From an uncultured Lachnospiraceae bacterium (GTDB taxonomy: Bacteria > Bacillota > Clostridia > Lachnospirales > Lachnospiraceae): 64,000 nucleotides of DNA. The notes beneath the pieces were generated by a model. It was given only the letters and a program-made list of their open reading frames with translations. It was not told the DNA's origin and did no database searches. A program made the translations under genes and the position numbers. Below, piece by piece: positions 36,001 to 43,903 of this stretch; position 1 is the stretch's first letter, and each line of letters begins with the position of its first letter. The stretch lies in NCBI GenBank assembly GCA_900551895.1, contig URXX01000002.1, positions 179,430-243,429 of the forward strand, in the 5' to 3' direction.

Positions 36001-37427
36001 TGTCCAAATTCAATCGATTCCTCAACGGAAACAACATCAAATGTTTTCACTCCGCCCAAGTCAATGGTAAGCGTACCTGTTTTAGCATTGTCATCTACTG
36101 TCCAATATGTATCATCTTTTCCGTCCAATACATTTTGTGGAGAGAATTTTGTATCGTTTCCACGAACTGTACTTGCCGTAACTTTTGCACCTTTTGCTAA
36201 ATTATCTTTAAATGTATTCTTAATTCCATTTCCAAACTCAGTAACACGATTTAAAATCGCTGTGTCTACTTTACCCTCTTTGTTTGGCGGAACATTTAAT
36301 AACAATGGTGCATTGTGTCCTACGGAACGGAAATACATCTCGGATAATGCTTTCATATCTTTTGGTGCTTTCTTTCCTTCTCCCCAGAACCAGCCTGACG
36401 TAATACGGGCATCTGCTTCCGGAACTGTCCACTGATTACCGTCTACAAAACCTTTTGTATAGCCGTTACTTGTATTACTGTCAATGGTGTTTTTATTTTT
36501 ATCTACTTTAGATTTTGACCATGTTTCAGAATCGGCAAAACCATTTTCATTTCCAATCCAGCGGACAGTTGTATAGGCTTCTGCACCAAACAACATACAG
36601 TCATCGTCATACTTTCCGCTTTTCTTTCCTTCATATTGCTGAATTGTATCAAACCACTCTTCAAAAGTATAATTTTGTACTGCCGAGCCTGAGCCTTTCG
36701 CTCCGTCCATCCATACTTCTACAAAATGTCCTTTGTTTCCATATTTGTCGTTTCCTAAAATTTCTTTTAATTGATTATTATAATATTCATTGTAGTCATC
36801 AACATCCAGTTTTTCTACTTCTTCCCATGTCTTATTATTCAATGGTTTTCCCTTATCATCACAGAGAGGATTCCCTTTATCATCATAATATCCATAACTC
36901 TTTGCATTTACATCCCATGGCGAGAGGTAAAGCCCCATATCCATATTATATTTTGTACAGGCTGCCGAAATTTCCGCTAAAACATCGCCTTTATATCCTG
37001 CTGTCTGTGAATCATGTTCTGTGTATTCACTTGGCCAAATACAAAATCCGTCATGGTGTTTTGCAGTCACAATCAATTTCTTAAATCCCGCATCATGTAA
37101 TGTTTTCACCAATGTTTCTGCATCAAAATCGTTCTTTAACGCAAACTGCTCCGGTTTCTCCTTACCGTTTCCCCACTCGCTTCCTGTATAAGTGTTCATA
37201 CCAAAATGACAAAATGCAGCCAATTCATCTTTTTGATACTTGTACTGATTAGCACTTGGTATGACTTTGTCTTTTTTAGGCGCTGCCGTATTCTTATCTG
37301 TCAAATCTTCAGCAGTCACGCCTTCTGTTTCTTTCGCGGAAACGCTAAGGGTTGCCGTTCCTGAAAAAATACTTGAACCTACAAGTGCTACTGTTAGTAA
37401 TAAACTAACTACTTGTTTTCTTTTCAT
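33075..37427 (-). CDS. Cell-wall-anchored multidomain alpha-L-fucosidase (GH29)
   Basis: Extracellular enzyme of 1450 residues. In order: signal peptide (1-31); GH29 catalytic domain (about 60-410) with FCHFGMNTYTGSEWG, KHHDGFCIWPS and EVWMDGAKG, whose D241 is the likely nucleophile; F5/8-type CBM32 (about 420-550); a further beta-sandwich (about 560-680); a Calx-beta-like segment; a FIVAR-like helical repeat; a CBM6-like module; a small bacterial repeat; a second CBM6-like module; two more FIVAR repeats; an Asn/Gln/Ser-rich linker; and an anchor VKTGD plus hydrophobic helix and RRRK. It removes fucose from host mucin or milk glycans at the cell surface. The layout resembles Bifidobacterium 1,3/1,4-fucosidases (GH29-B), which is inference. 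ATG 37427 has AGGAG seven bases upstream. Confidence 0.93.
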   Translation of the reverse strand: MKRKQVVSLLLTVALVGSSIFSGTATLSVSAKETEGVTAEDLTDKNTAAPKKDKVIPSANQYKYQKDELAAFCHFGMNTYTGSEWGNGKEKPEQFALKNDFDAETLVKTLHDAGFKKLIVTAKHHDGFCIWPSEYTEHDSQTAGYKGDVLAEISAACTKYNMDMGLYLSPWDVNAKSYGYYDDKGNPLCDDKGKPLNNKTWEEVEKLDVDDYNEYYNNQLKEILGNDKYGNKGHFVEVWMDGAKGSGSAVQNYTFEEWFDTIQQYEGKKSGKYDDDCMLFGAEAYTTVRWIGNENGFADSETWSKSKVDKNKNTIDSNTSNGYTKGFVDGNQWTVPEADARITSGWFWGEGKKAPKDMKALSEMYFRSVGHNAPLLLNVPPNKEGKVDTAILNRVTEFGNGIKNTFKDNLAKGAKVTASTVRGNDTKFSPQNVLDGKDDTYWTVDDNAKTGTLTIDLGGVKTFDVVSVEESIEFGQRIGSYKIEYETENGEWKKFDEGKTIGAKRLARKNAVKGKKVRITVTADEKAENKVPMLSEIGVYKATDDMALGNGIPEGLEITDDRKFTATGWNQESGDQFIEGTGIWCEPKKEATVKFKGTKAWLVGTVDPNHGPADIYIDDKKVASINTKGTSRQLGQRIFESETLEDKEHTLKIVNTGTDKQAIGIDALLSLNNGGKGMLDIEYPSYRVNEDSKVPIKVKRVGGAKGETKVTFQVNPGSAWQDHFNADGNMELTLKDGQTEAEAYVETKRVPAKTGDLSFTAELVNPSNGVITGFNTPSRITIADSEEFDKTAVEKKLDEVKKANYKAEDYTASSYKALQDAIQFAEKVVKKAKPSAQECAEAVGKLDAAVRSLAKRTTYTTEDPYQLPKRKGSKKNLEAEHFILDKGTSATDKYVRIEKDTNASNGQKVGWFENGNQIKLPFYAEKEGTYTFKAKLQSGRREDNPNALNWSGTNVQSGTINVHNNGDANGYKEVEFDVKVSKAGAGELIFTADEKASPNLDKFEVTAKEVAMGKFDITAEASENGKISPSGKVEVDEGTSKEFTMQPNEGYMVKDVVVDGESVGNVLKYKFEDVDANHTIQVSFEKEKITADNRFEFPVEGEKRLEAERLELHNTGDANEQWKLEVANGDWASNGKFVNSLNKDDEIKLYYNAEKAGDYAVIVTYRSGSAENGFSWSEKDGKIENGTVTMGATDSTKTHQQEITFKVKTAGEGVLTIKGGEKGAPQIDKFDIVSPVKELQVSALEKAIADGDKVVLDDYKDGAAKDAFVKALKDAKDVFEKAKAGNCTQEEIDNAAKALTSAMEKLEEKDQIPAPDKSALKTAIDKAEGLDLTKYQNGAEKDAFVKALEKAKEVYKNDKATEEEISKATLELNSAMDKLKPIESSNNGGNENNNGNQNGSQQTPQGNGNHSSAQKPSSPVKTGDTAEPFGYMAGMAAGLVAVVALLRRRK

Positions 37428-37488
37428 AGCCATTCTCCTTATCTTTTTATTAAATATATCTATATATAATTTAGATACCATTAGAACG

Positions 37489-37513
37489 ATTATAACATTT
37501 CACATATAAAAAA
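37489..37513 (-). promoter_or_regulatory. Fucosidase promoter (extended -10)
   Basis: Minus-strand extended -10 TGTTATAAT (hexamer 37494-37489) with a poor -35. It is the only near-consensus -10 in the leader. Confidence 0.45.
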
Positions 37514-37612
37514 GAAAGTGGATTGTTAAATTTTACCTAATTTTTATTAAAAATATTTTTATTTATATTATTTTCGTGTACTCCATTCATTTTTCTCAAC
37601 TCCTTTATATAC

Positions 37613-37640
37613 AAAAAAGACACATCAAAAACTGATGTGC
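37613..37640 (-). terminator. Terminator of the GGGtGRT operon
   Basis: On the minus strand CACATCA and TGATGTG form a stem around a GTTTT-type loop, followed by six T. It lies 26 bases after the stop. Confidence 0.85.
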
Positions 37641-37665
37641 CTTCCTATATTAATTATAATCAGAA

Positions 37666-38676
37666 TTAAAATCTTCCCTCTTCTGCTGCTTCCTGAATAG
37701 AAACTGCAACAGCAACTGTCATACCAACCATTGGGTTGTTACCAGCGCCGATAAGTCCCATCATTTCTACGTGAGCAGGTACTGATGAAGAACCTGCAAA
37801 CTGAGCGTCAGAGTGCATACGTCCCATAGTATCTGTCATACCGTATGAAGCAGGACCTGCAGCCATGTTATCTGGATGAAGTGTACGTCCTGTACCACCG
37901 CCTGATGCTACTGAGAAGTATTTTTTACCCTGTTCGATACATTCTTTTTTGTATGTACCTGCAACCGGATGCTGGAAACGTGTTGGGTTTGTTGAGTTAC
38001 CTGTGATAGATACGTCAACACCTTCTTTGTGCATGATTGCAACACCTTCTGTTACGTCGTTAGCACCGTAGCAGTTTACTTTAGAACGAAGTCCGTCAGA
38101 GTATGATTTTCTGAATACTTCTTTCACTTCTCCTGTGTAGTAATCCATTTCTGTTTCAACAAATGTAAATCCGTTGATTCTTGAGATAATCTGTGCAGCA
38201 TCTTTTCCAAGACCGTTCAAGATAACTCGTAATGGTTTTTTACGAACTTTATTTGCTTTTTCAGCAATACCGATTGCACCTTCAGCAGCAGCGAATGATT
38301 CGTGTCCTGCTAAGAATGCGAAACAGTCTGTTTCTTCTTCAAGTAACATTTTTCCTAAGTTACCGTGTCCTAAACCAACTTTACGCTGGTCGGCAACTGA
38401 ACCCGGAATACAGAAAGCCTGAAGACCTTCTCCGATTGCAGCTGCAGCGTCAGCCGCTTTTCTACAGTCTTTTTTGATTGCGATTGCAGCACCTACAATA
38501 TAAGCCCAGCAAGCATTTTCAAAACAAATTGGCTGGATTCCTTTAATCTGGTCATAAACGTTAAGTCCAGCGTCTTTTGTAATTTTTTCCGCTTCTTCGA
38601 TAGAAGCAATACCATAACTGTTTAATACGCTATTGATTTTGTCAATACGTCTTTCATATGATTCAAATAATGCCAT
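37666..38676 (-). CDS. GGGtGRT family protein
   Basis: Protein of 336 residues named for the motif SGGGTGRTLHPDN, which is present. Other conserved stretches are FCIPGSVADQRKVGLGHGNLG, CFAFLAGHESFAAAEGAIG and MGLIGAGNNPMVGMTVAVAVSI. It is cytoplasmic, with no signal peptide. In Clostridia this family sits next to an Fe-S scaffold gene, as here (18 bases downstream of it). The biochemical function is unknown. AGGAGG precedes the ATG. Confidence 0.9.
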   Translation of the reverse strand: MALFESYERRIDKINSVLNSYGIASIEEAEKITKDAGLNVYDQIKGIQPICFENACWAYIVGAAIAIKKDCRKAADAAAAIGEGLQAFCIPGSVADQRKVGLGHGNLGKMLLEEETDCFAFLAGHESFAAAEGAIGIAEKANKVRKKPLRVILNGLGKDAAQIISRINGFTFVETEMDYYTGEVKEVFRKSYSDGLRSKVNCYGANDVTEGVAIMHKEGVDVSITGNSTNPTRFQHPVAGTYKKECIEQGKKYFSVASGGGTGRTLHPDNMAAGPASYGMTDTMGRMHSDAQFAGSSSVPAHVEMMGLIGAGNNPMVGMTVAVAVSIQEAAEEGRF

Positions 38677-38694
38677 TTTTACGTCCTCCTTCTC

Positions 38695-39387
38695 TTACTC
38701 TGCTCTTGGATCGATAATCTTAACAGCATCTGCAACACGACCATACTGTCCTTTTGCTTTTTCCCATGCTGTGTTAGGATCATCACCTTTTTTGATAAAG
38801 TCTGTTAATTTTCCAAGACTTACGAACTGGTATCCGATGATTTCATCGTTTTCATCTAAAGCGATACCTGTTACATAACCTTCAGCCATTTCAAGATAAC
38901 GAGGTCCTTTTGCTAATGTTCCGTACATTGTACCAACCTGAGAACGAAGTCCTTTTCCTAAATCTTCAAGACCTGCTCCTACCGGAAGTCCGTCTTCAGA
39001 GAATGCACTCTGCGTACGTCCGTAAACGATCTGTAAGAATAATTCTCTCATTGCTGTGTTGATAGCATCACAAACTAAGTCTGTGTTTAATGCTTCTAAG
39101 ATTGTTTTTCCCGGAAGAATTTCAGAAGCCATTGCTGCTGAATGAGTCATTCCTGAACATCCGATAGTTTCTACTAACGCTTCCTGAATAATACCGTCTT
39201 TTACGTTTAATGTTAATTTACAGGCTCCCTGCTGAGGTGCACACCAGCCCACACCGTGTGTTAAACCTGAAATATCTTTTACTTCTTTTGCTTTTACCCA
39301 TTTTGCTTCTTCTGGGATTGGAGCTGGTCCGTGATTAACGCCTTGAGCCACTGGACACATTGTTTGTACTTCATGTGAATAAATCAT
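38695..39387 (-). CDS. Fe-S cluster assembly scaffold-like protein (NifU/IscU-related)
   Basis: Protein of 230 residues. The central part resembles a NifU/IscU-type scaffold: GVGWCAPQQGACKLTLNVKDGII, then ALVETIGCSGMTHSAAMASEIL, with conserved Cys in CAPQQGAC and GCSG. It is longer than IscU, with family-specific N- and C-terminal parts. It is first of two genes; the second encodes the GGGtGRT protein. AAAGGAG lies upstream of the ATG. It probably builds or transfers a cluster for a partner not yet known. Confidence 0.82.
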   Translation of the reverse strand: MIYSHEVQTMCPVAQGVNHGPAPIPEEAKWVKAKEVKDISGLTHGVGWCAPQQGACKLTLNVKDGIIQEALVETIGCSGMTHSAAMASEILPGKTILEALNTDLVCDAINTAMRELFLQIVYGRTQSAFSEDGLPVGAGLEDLGKGLRSQVGTMYGTLAKGPRYLEMAEGYVTGIALDENDEIIGYQFVSLGKLTDFIKKGDDPNTAWEKAKGQYGRVADAVKIIDPRAE

Positions 39388-39591
39388 GATAAAACTCCTT
39401 TCAACTATGTATGATTTTTTCTTTAACGGTGTTTGTTATATCTTTAACACCATATATGACTTTATTTTCTCACAAACTTAACTTTTCGTCTATATCTTTT
39501 TCATATTTTTTTATAATTCGACAATCTACGCTATAGTTTGTCTTATTTTTATAAATCATTGTTGAATATGCATATACTGTTTTTTATCCGC

Positions 39592-40056
39592 TTAGAAATT
39601 TTCTAAGAAGAGTTTTAGCGCCTCCTCCACAGTCTTTGCACGATTTTCTTCTCTCGTACCTTTTAGACGCAATTCTTTGCCATACACTTTTCCTAAAACA
39701 GAGCAGGCAATATAAATCAGTCCGACCGGCTTGTCCTTTGTTCCGCCGGTAGGACCTGCAATTCCCGTTGTGCTGAGAGCGACATCGGCATTTGCTGTTT
39801 TTGCTGCGCCGACTGCCATTTCCTTTGCCGTTTCCGCACTGACTGCACCATGTTTTTCAAGTGTATTGTGGGAAACACCTAAAATCTTTTCTTTCGCCGC
39901 ATTCGAGTAAGTAATATGACCTTCCTCATATACAGAGGACGCCCCCGACACATTCAAAATTCTTCCTGCCAAAAGTCCTCCTGTACAGGACTCCGCCGTC
40001 GTAATTTTCCATTTTTTTTCAATCAGTTTCTGAACAACCTGTTCTTCTAACTCCAT
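39592..40056 (-). CDS. pncC: CinA C-terminal-type nicotinamide-nucleotide amidohydrolase
   Basis: PncC/CinA C-terminal domain protein of 154 residues, which deamidates nicotinamide mononucleotide. TTAESCTGGLLAGRI, YSNAAKEKILGV and STTGIAGPTGGTKDKPVGL are family motifs. The N-terminal CinA (COG1058) domain is absent. ATG 40056 begins two bases after the pgsA stop, with AGGTGG upstream; GTG 40068 is an alternative. It is last in the rpoZ-rimO-pgsA run. Confidence 0.9.
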   Translation of the reverse strand: MELEEQVVQKLIEKKWKITTAESCTGGLLAGRILNVSGASSVYEEGHITYSNAAKEKILGVSHNTLEKHGAVSAETAKEMAVGAAKTANADVALSTTGIAGPTGGTKDKPVGLIYIACSVLGKVYGKELRLKGTREENRAKTVEEALKLFLENF

Positions 40057-40057
40057 T

Positions 40058-40603
40058 TTACATACCACCCTGTGTCAAAACCTGTTTATTTTTTGCGATG
40101 TAATCTACAAGAGAAATAACTGTCAACGCAAGTGAAACGTAAATCAAAATCGTTTCTACTGTAGCAAATACTCCGCCTAAATCCATAATTAAGAAAATAA
40201 CCATAAGCATCTGAAACGTTGTTTTAAATTTTCCCCAGTAACTTGCCGCAATAACAATTCCATTGTCTGATGCAACTAAACGGAATCCGCTGATAATAAA
40301 TTCACGGCTGATAATGATAATAACAATCCATGCCGGAAGTCTGCCCATTTCCACAAGACAAATCATTGCCGAGCAGACAAGCAGTTTGTCTGCCAAAGGA
40401 TCCATAAATTTTCCAAAATTTGTAACAAGATTGTATTTTCTTGCAATCTTTCCGTCAAGCAAGTCAGTCAGGCTTGCCACAATAAAGATACTTACCGCAA
40501 TCCATTTGCTGGCATCTCCGGCAATCCCCGTATTTAACATAAATACGACAAACGGAATAATCATTATCATTCTCACTACTGTCAATTTGTTTGGTAAATT
40601 CAT
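40058..40603 (-). CDS. pgsA: CDP-diacylglycerol--glycerol-3-phosphate phosphatidyltransferase
   Basis: Membrane enzyme of 181 residues making phosphatidylglycerol phosphate. The CDP-alcohol phosphotransferase motif is complete: DGKIARKYNLVTNFGKFMDPLADK region with its DG, AR, G, D and D residues. About five membrane segments are seen. The ATG overlaps the rimO stop (TAATG), so the genes are coupled. Confidence 0.95.
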   Translation of the reverse strand: MNLPNKLTVVRMIMIIPFVVFMLNTGIAGDASKWIAVSIFIVASLTDLLDGKIARKYNLVTNFGKFMDPLADKLLVCSAMICLVEMGRLPAWIVIIIISREFIISGFRLVASDNGIVIAASYWGKFKTTFQMLMVIFLIMDLGGVFATVETILIYVSLALTVISLVDYIAKNKQVLTQGGM

Positions 40604-41925
40604 TATATAATCTCTCCTATCAAATCATATTCTAAAGCACCCGTCACTTTTACTCTTGCAAAGTCTCCCGACATCAGTTCTTCTTCTGTGTTGACAAAAA
40701 TCAGTCCGTCTACATTTGGCGCATCCTTGTATGTTCTTCCCACGTAAGCATTTTCATCAGCCACTTTTCCTTCGATAAGGACAAGTACTTCTTTTCCAAT
40801 CATATCTTCCGCTAAATCAAAGGCAATATCCTGTTGCAATTCCATTAACTCAGCCTGTCTGTCCTCTTTCACTTCTTCTTCAATCTGATCGTCCATAAGT
40901 GCGGCAGGCGTATCTTCTTCAGGTGAGTATGTGAATACCCCCAAACGGTCAAATTCCATTTCATCCACAAACTCCATTAATTCCTCGTGCTGTTCTTCCG
41001 TTTCTCCCGGAAATCCGGTAATTAATGTTGTACGGAGAGTAATATCAGGAATTTCTTTGCGAAGTTTAGCGATAATCTCTTCTAATTGTGCCTTTGATGT
41101 ACGTCTTCCCATACGTTTCAATATAGCATCGCTTGCGTGTTGAATTGGCAAATCCAAATAGTGACAGATTTTCTTTTCCTCTTTCATTACTTGAATAAGT
41201 TCATCTGTGATTTCTTCCGGATAACAGTACAAAATACGAATCCACCGTATTCCTGAGATTTTGCACAATTCTTTTAATAACTTATGCAGAGATTTTTCTC
41301 CGTAAATATCTTTTCCATAGAGAGTTGTTTCCTGCGCAACTAAAATCAATTCCTTTACGCCCTGTTCCGCCAGTTCCTCTGCCTCTTTTAGCAATCTTTC
41401 CATTGGAACACTTCTAAAATTCCCGCGTATCTTCGGAATAATACAGTATGTGCAATGTTTGTCGCACCCCTCTGCAATCTTCAAATAAGCAAAATGTCCT
41501 CCCGTTGTCACAAGACGTTTCGTATCCACAAGCGGAAGTGCATCAATATCTGTCATTTCCACACGATGATGTCCTTCCAGCGCCTCGTCAATGGCATCTA
41601 ATATTTTGTCATAAGACGTTGTTCCGAGAACTGCGTCAACTTCAGGAATTTCCTCGATAATCTCTTCTTTATATCTCTGTGCAAGACAGCCTGTTACAAT
41701 GAGTGCTTTCAGACGTCCTTCCTTTTTCAGTTCTGCCATTTCTAAAATATTTTGAATGCTTTCTTCTTTCGCATCGTGAATAAAACAGCATGTATTAATT
41801 ACAATCACATCCGCATCTTTCTCATCATCAACCATTTGATGTCCTTTAGACGCCAAAAGTCCGAGCATTACCTCCGTGTCTACCAGATTTTTATCGCATC
41901 CAAGTGAAATAAATAATATGTTCAT
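40603..41925 (-). CDS. rimO: Ribosomal protein S12 methylthiotransferase RimO
   Basis: Radical-SAM methylthiotransferase of 440 residues. The N-terminal MTTase domain starts LGCDKNLVDTEVM with conserved Cys, and the radical-SAM triad is CDKHCTYC (near residue 150). A C-terminal TRAM domain is present (VLIEGKV...YVGRTYKDAPNVDG). It modifies Asp of S12 using two [4Fe-4S] clusters. It lies between rpoZ and pgsA. Confidence 0.95.
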   Translation of the reverse strand: MNILFISLGCDKNLVDTEVMLGLLASKGHQMVDDEKDADVIVINTCCFIHDAKEESIQNILEMAELKKEGRLKALIVTGCLAQRYKEEIIEEIPEVDAVLGTTSYDKILDAIDEALEGHHRVEMTDIDALPLVDTKRLVTTGGHFAYLKIAEGCDKHCTYCIIPKIRGNFRSVPMERLLKEAEELAEQGVKELILVAQETTLYGKDIYGEKSLHKLLKELCKISGIRWIRILYCYPEEITDELIQVMKEEKKICHYLDLPIQHASDAILKRMGRRTSKAQLEEIIAKLRKEIPDITLRTTLITGFPGETEEQHEELMEFVDEMEFDRLGVFTYSPEEDTPAALMDDQIEEEVKEDRQAELMELQQDIAFDLAEDMIGKEVLVLIEGKVADENAYVGRTYKDAPNVDGLIFVNTEEELMSGDFARVKVTGALEYDLIGEII

Positions 41926-41946
41926 TCGTTTTCTCCTCTATACCTA

Positions 41947-41975
41947 ACAGGGCAGATACCTTATGGCATCTGCCC
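41947..41975 (-). other. Hairpin between rpoZ and rimO
   Basis: GGGCAGAT and ATCTGCCC form a strong stem around a short GCCATAAGGT-type loop. No T run follows on the minus strand, so it looks more like a stabilising or processing hairpin than a full terminator. Confidence 0.6.
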
Positions 41976-41984
41976 TTTGCATTT

Positions 41985-42227
41985 TTATTGTTCTGAATCT
42001 TCTGCAATAATTTTAATCTTCGCATTGTTTAATTCATCAATGGCAATGGATAACGGTTTCTCTCCGTCCTTTGTAGGAACTAAAGGTGTATCTCCGTCAA
42101 TAATCTGTCTTGCTCTCTTAGATGTTGCAAGTACGATAGAATAACGGCTGTTTACAATCTTTGTTGCACCTTCCTCTACATCTTGGTTTACTACTTTCAT
42201 CAAATCTGTATATGATGGGTGTAACAT
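41985..42227 (-). CDS. rpoZ: RNA polymerase omega subunit
   Basis: Omega subunit of 80 residues. MLHPSYTDLMKVVNQD and SRYSIVLATSKRARQI are the omega signature; KPLSIAIDELNNAKIKI is the usual Firmicutes tail. It lies four bases after gmk, the standard gmk-rpoZ order. Confidence 0.95.
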   Translation of the reverse strand: MLHPSYTDLMKVVNQDVEEGATKIVNSRYSIVLATSKRARQIIDGDTPLVPTKDGEKPLSIAIDELNNAKIKIIAEDSEQ

Positions 42228-42231
42228 AATC

Positions 42232-42864
42232 TTATTCTCCTTTCGCTTCTCCTCTTAATTCTTCTTTTATTTGAGTTATCAAATCTTCATTGCGAAACCC
42301 TCTGCTATGTTCGCTCTTTATAATATTATGTATCTCTTCCACGCAAATATCCAAACTGTCATTTACAACAATATAGTCGTAAGCGCCCATTCCTTCTGCT
42401 TCTTCTGCCGCACGTTTCATACGGGACTGAATCACTTCCATTGTTTCTGTTCCGCGTCCGATTAAACGTCTTTCCAGTTCTTTTGCATTCGGCGGTGTGA
42501 TAAAGAGAAGTAATGTTTCCGGATACTTTTCTTTCACTTTCAACGCACCTTGAATTTCAATTTCCAAAATAACGTCTTTTCCTGCCTCTAACTGTTCTTC
42601 CACATAAGACCGTGGAGTGCCATAATAATTACCTACGTATCTAGCATACTCTATTAATTCATCTTTCGCAATCATTTTTTCAAACTCTTCTACAGTTTTG
42701 AAAAAATATTCTCTTCCGTCCTGCTCTCCCTCACGGGCTTTTCTCGTTGTGGCAGAAATGGATAACGCATAATTATCATAGCGTTCTAAAAGCGCTTTCA
42801 TCACCGTTCCTTTGCCCGCTCCCGAAAAACCGGATACAACAATTAAAATTCCTCTTCTTTTCAT
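42232..42864 (-). CDS. gmk: Guanylate kinase
   Basis: GMP kinase of 210 residues. The P-loop is VVSGFSGAGKGT, and GMP-binding residues lie in SATTRKAREGEQDGREYFF and IEYARYVGNYYGTP. It is part of the yicC-gmk-rpoZ operon. Confidence 0.95.
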   Translation of the reverse strand: MKRRGILIVVSGFSGAGKGTVMKALLERYDNYALSISATTRKAREGEQDGREYFFKTVEEFEKMIAKDELIEYARYVGNYYGTPRSYVEEQLEAGKDVILEIEIQGALKVKEKYPETLLLFITPPNAKELERRLIGRGTETMEVIQSRMKRAAEEAEGMGAYDYIVVNDSLDICVEEIHNIIKSEHSRGFRNEDLITQIKEELRGEAKGE

Positions 42865-42876
42865 TTTCTTCTTCCT

Positions 42877-43755
42877 TTACTCAATATTTTGAATTTGCTC
42901 TCTTACTTTTTCTATACCTGTTTTTAAATCAATCGCATAGTTCGCTACTTCCAAATCATTTGCCTTAGATAAAATCGTATTCGCCTCACGGTTCATCTCC
43001 TGTGCAATAAAGTCAAGTTTTCTTCCGATTCCTTCTGCTTCTTCCAAAGTATCTTTCATATGTGCTATATGACTTCTCAGTCTGACCGTTTCCTCGTCCG
43101 TACAAATCTTATCCGCAAAAATAACTACTTCTGACGCAATACGCGATTCCTCTATCTGCGTATCTGCCAGTAATTCTTTGACTTTCATTTCAAGTTTTTC
43201 CCGATATTCAGCGATAATTTCAGGGGAACGCTTTTCCACTTTGTCTACAAGAACAAGCATATCGTCTAATTTGGCAAGCAGATCTTTCTTTAACGCTTCA
43301 CCCTCCGTTATTCTTGTGGAAACAAATTGTGAAAATGCACCCTCCAGCGCTTTCTCGAGTACGTTCCATATTTCCTCTTCGTCCTGCATCTGCTCTTCCA
43401 TTGTAAATACTTCAGGATAACGTGAAAGTGTAGATATACGAATATCATTTTCAAGAGAAAATTTTTCTTCCATCTGCTTAAAGTATTTTAAATATTCTCC
43501 CGCCAATGTTTCGTTATATTTTAATGAAACCTGATTTTCCGAAAAATCTTCGTATGTAATGAAAATATCTACTTTTCCTCTCTGTGCGTATTTTTTTAAC
43601 AGATTACGAATGGACGCTTCAAAAAAATTCAACTTTTTCGGCATACGGATATTCACATCTAAATATCTGTGATTTACTCCTTTTAATTCTACCGTAAACT
43701 TACGCTCTGCTTCAGAAATTTCACATCTTCCGAAACCCGTCATGCTTTTTATCAT
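42877..43755 (-). CDS. yicC: YicC/YloC-family endoribonuclease
   Basis: YicC/YloC family protein of 292 residues. It has the N-terminus IKSMTGFGRCE, ELKGVNHRYLDVNIRMP, and the C-terminal GRKLDFIAQEMNREANTILSKAND with the acidic metal-binding positions. Related proteins are RNases acting on structured RNA. It is the first gene of the operon with gmk and rpoZ. Confidence 0.93.
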   Translation of the reverse strand: MIKSMTGFGRCEISEAERKFTVELKGVNHRYLDVNIRMPKKLNFFEASIRNLLKKYAQRGKVDIFITYEDFSENQVSLKYNETLAGEYLKYFKQMEEKFSLENDIRISTLSRYPEVFTMEEQMQDEEEIWNVLEKALEGAFSQFVSTRITEGEALKKDLLAKLDDMLVLVDKVEKRSPEIIAEYREKLEMKVKELLADTQIEESRIASEVVIFADKICTDEETVRLRSHIAHMKDTLEEAEGIGRKLDFIAQEMNREANTILSKANDLEVANYAIDLKTGIEKVREQIQNIE

Positions 43756-43799
43756 TCTATTACCCTCTTATCGTTTATTCTATTGCAATACTGTCTTTT

Positions 43800-43828
43800 A
43801 TTATAATCTATTTGGAAAGTATCGTCAA
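43800..43828 (-). promoter_or_regulatory. Promoter of the yicC-gmk-rpoZ operon
   Basis: Minus-strand -35 TTGACG (43828-43823), 17-base spacer, consensus -10 TATAAT (43805-43800), 45 bases before yicC. Confidence 0.8.
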
Positions 43829-43832
43829 TTCA

Positions 43833-43861
43833 TTTACTCATGAATAAAGTCATGCTATACT
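43833..43861 (+). promoter_or_regulatory. rqcH promoter
   Basis: -35 TTTACT (43833-43838), 17-base spacer, -10 TATACT (43856-43861), back-to-back with the yicC promoter. Confidence 0.65.
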
Positions 43862-43903
43862 AAATCGGTAAATGTTTAAATAATAGCAGAAAGGATTGAA
43901 CTT

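Noticed and set aside
35806..37084. Long open frames on the plus strand opposite the fucosidase gene
   Set aside because: They mirror a conserved GH29 coding region, have no ribosome sites and show no domain pattern; they are antisense shadows.
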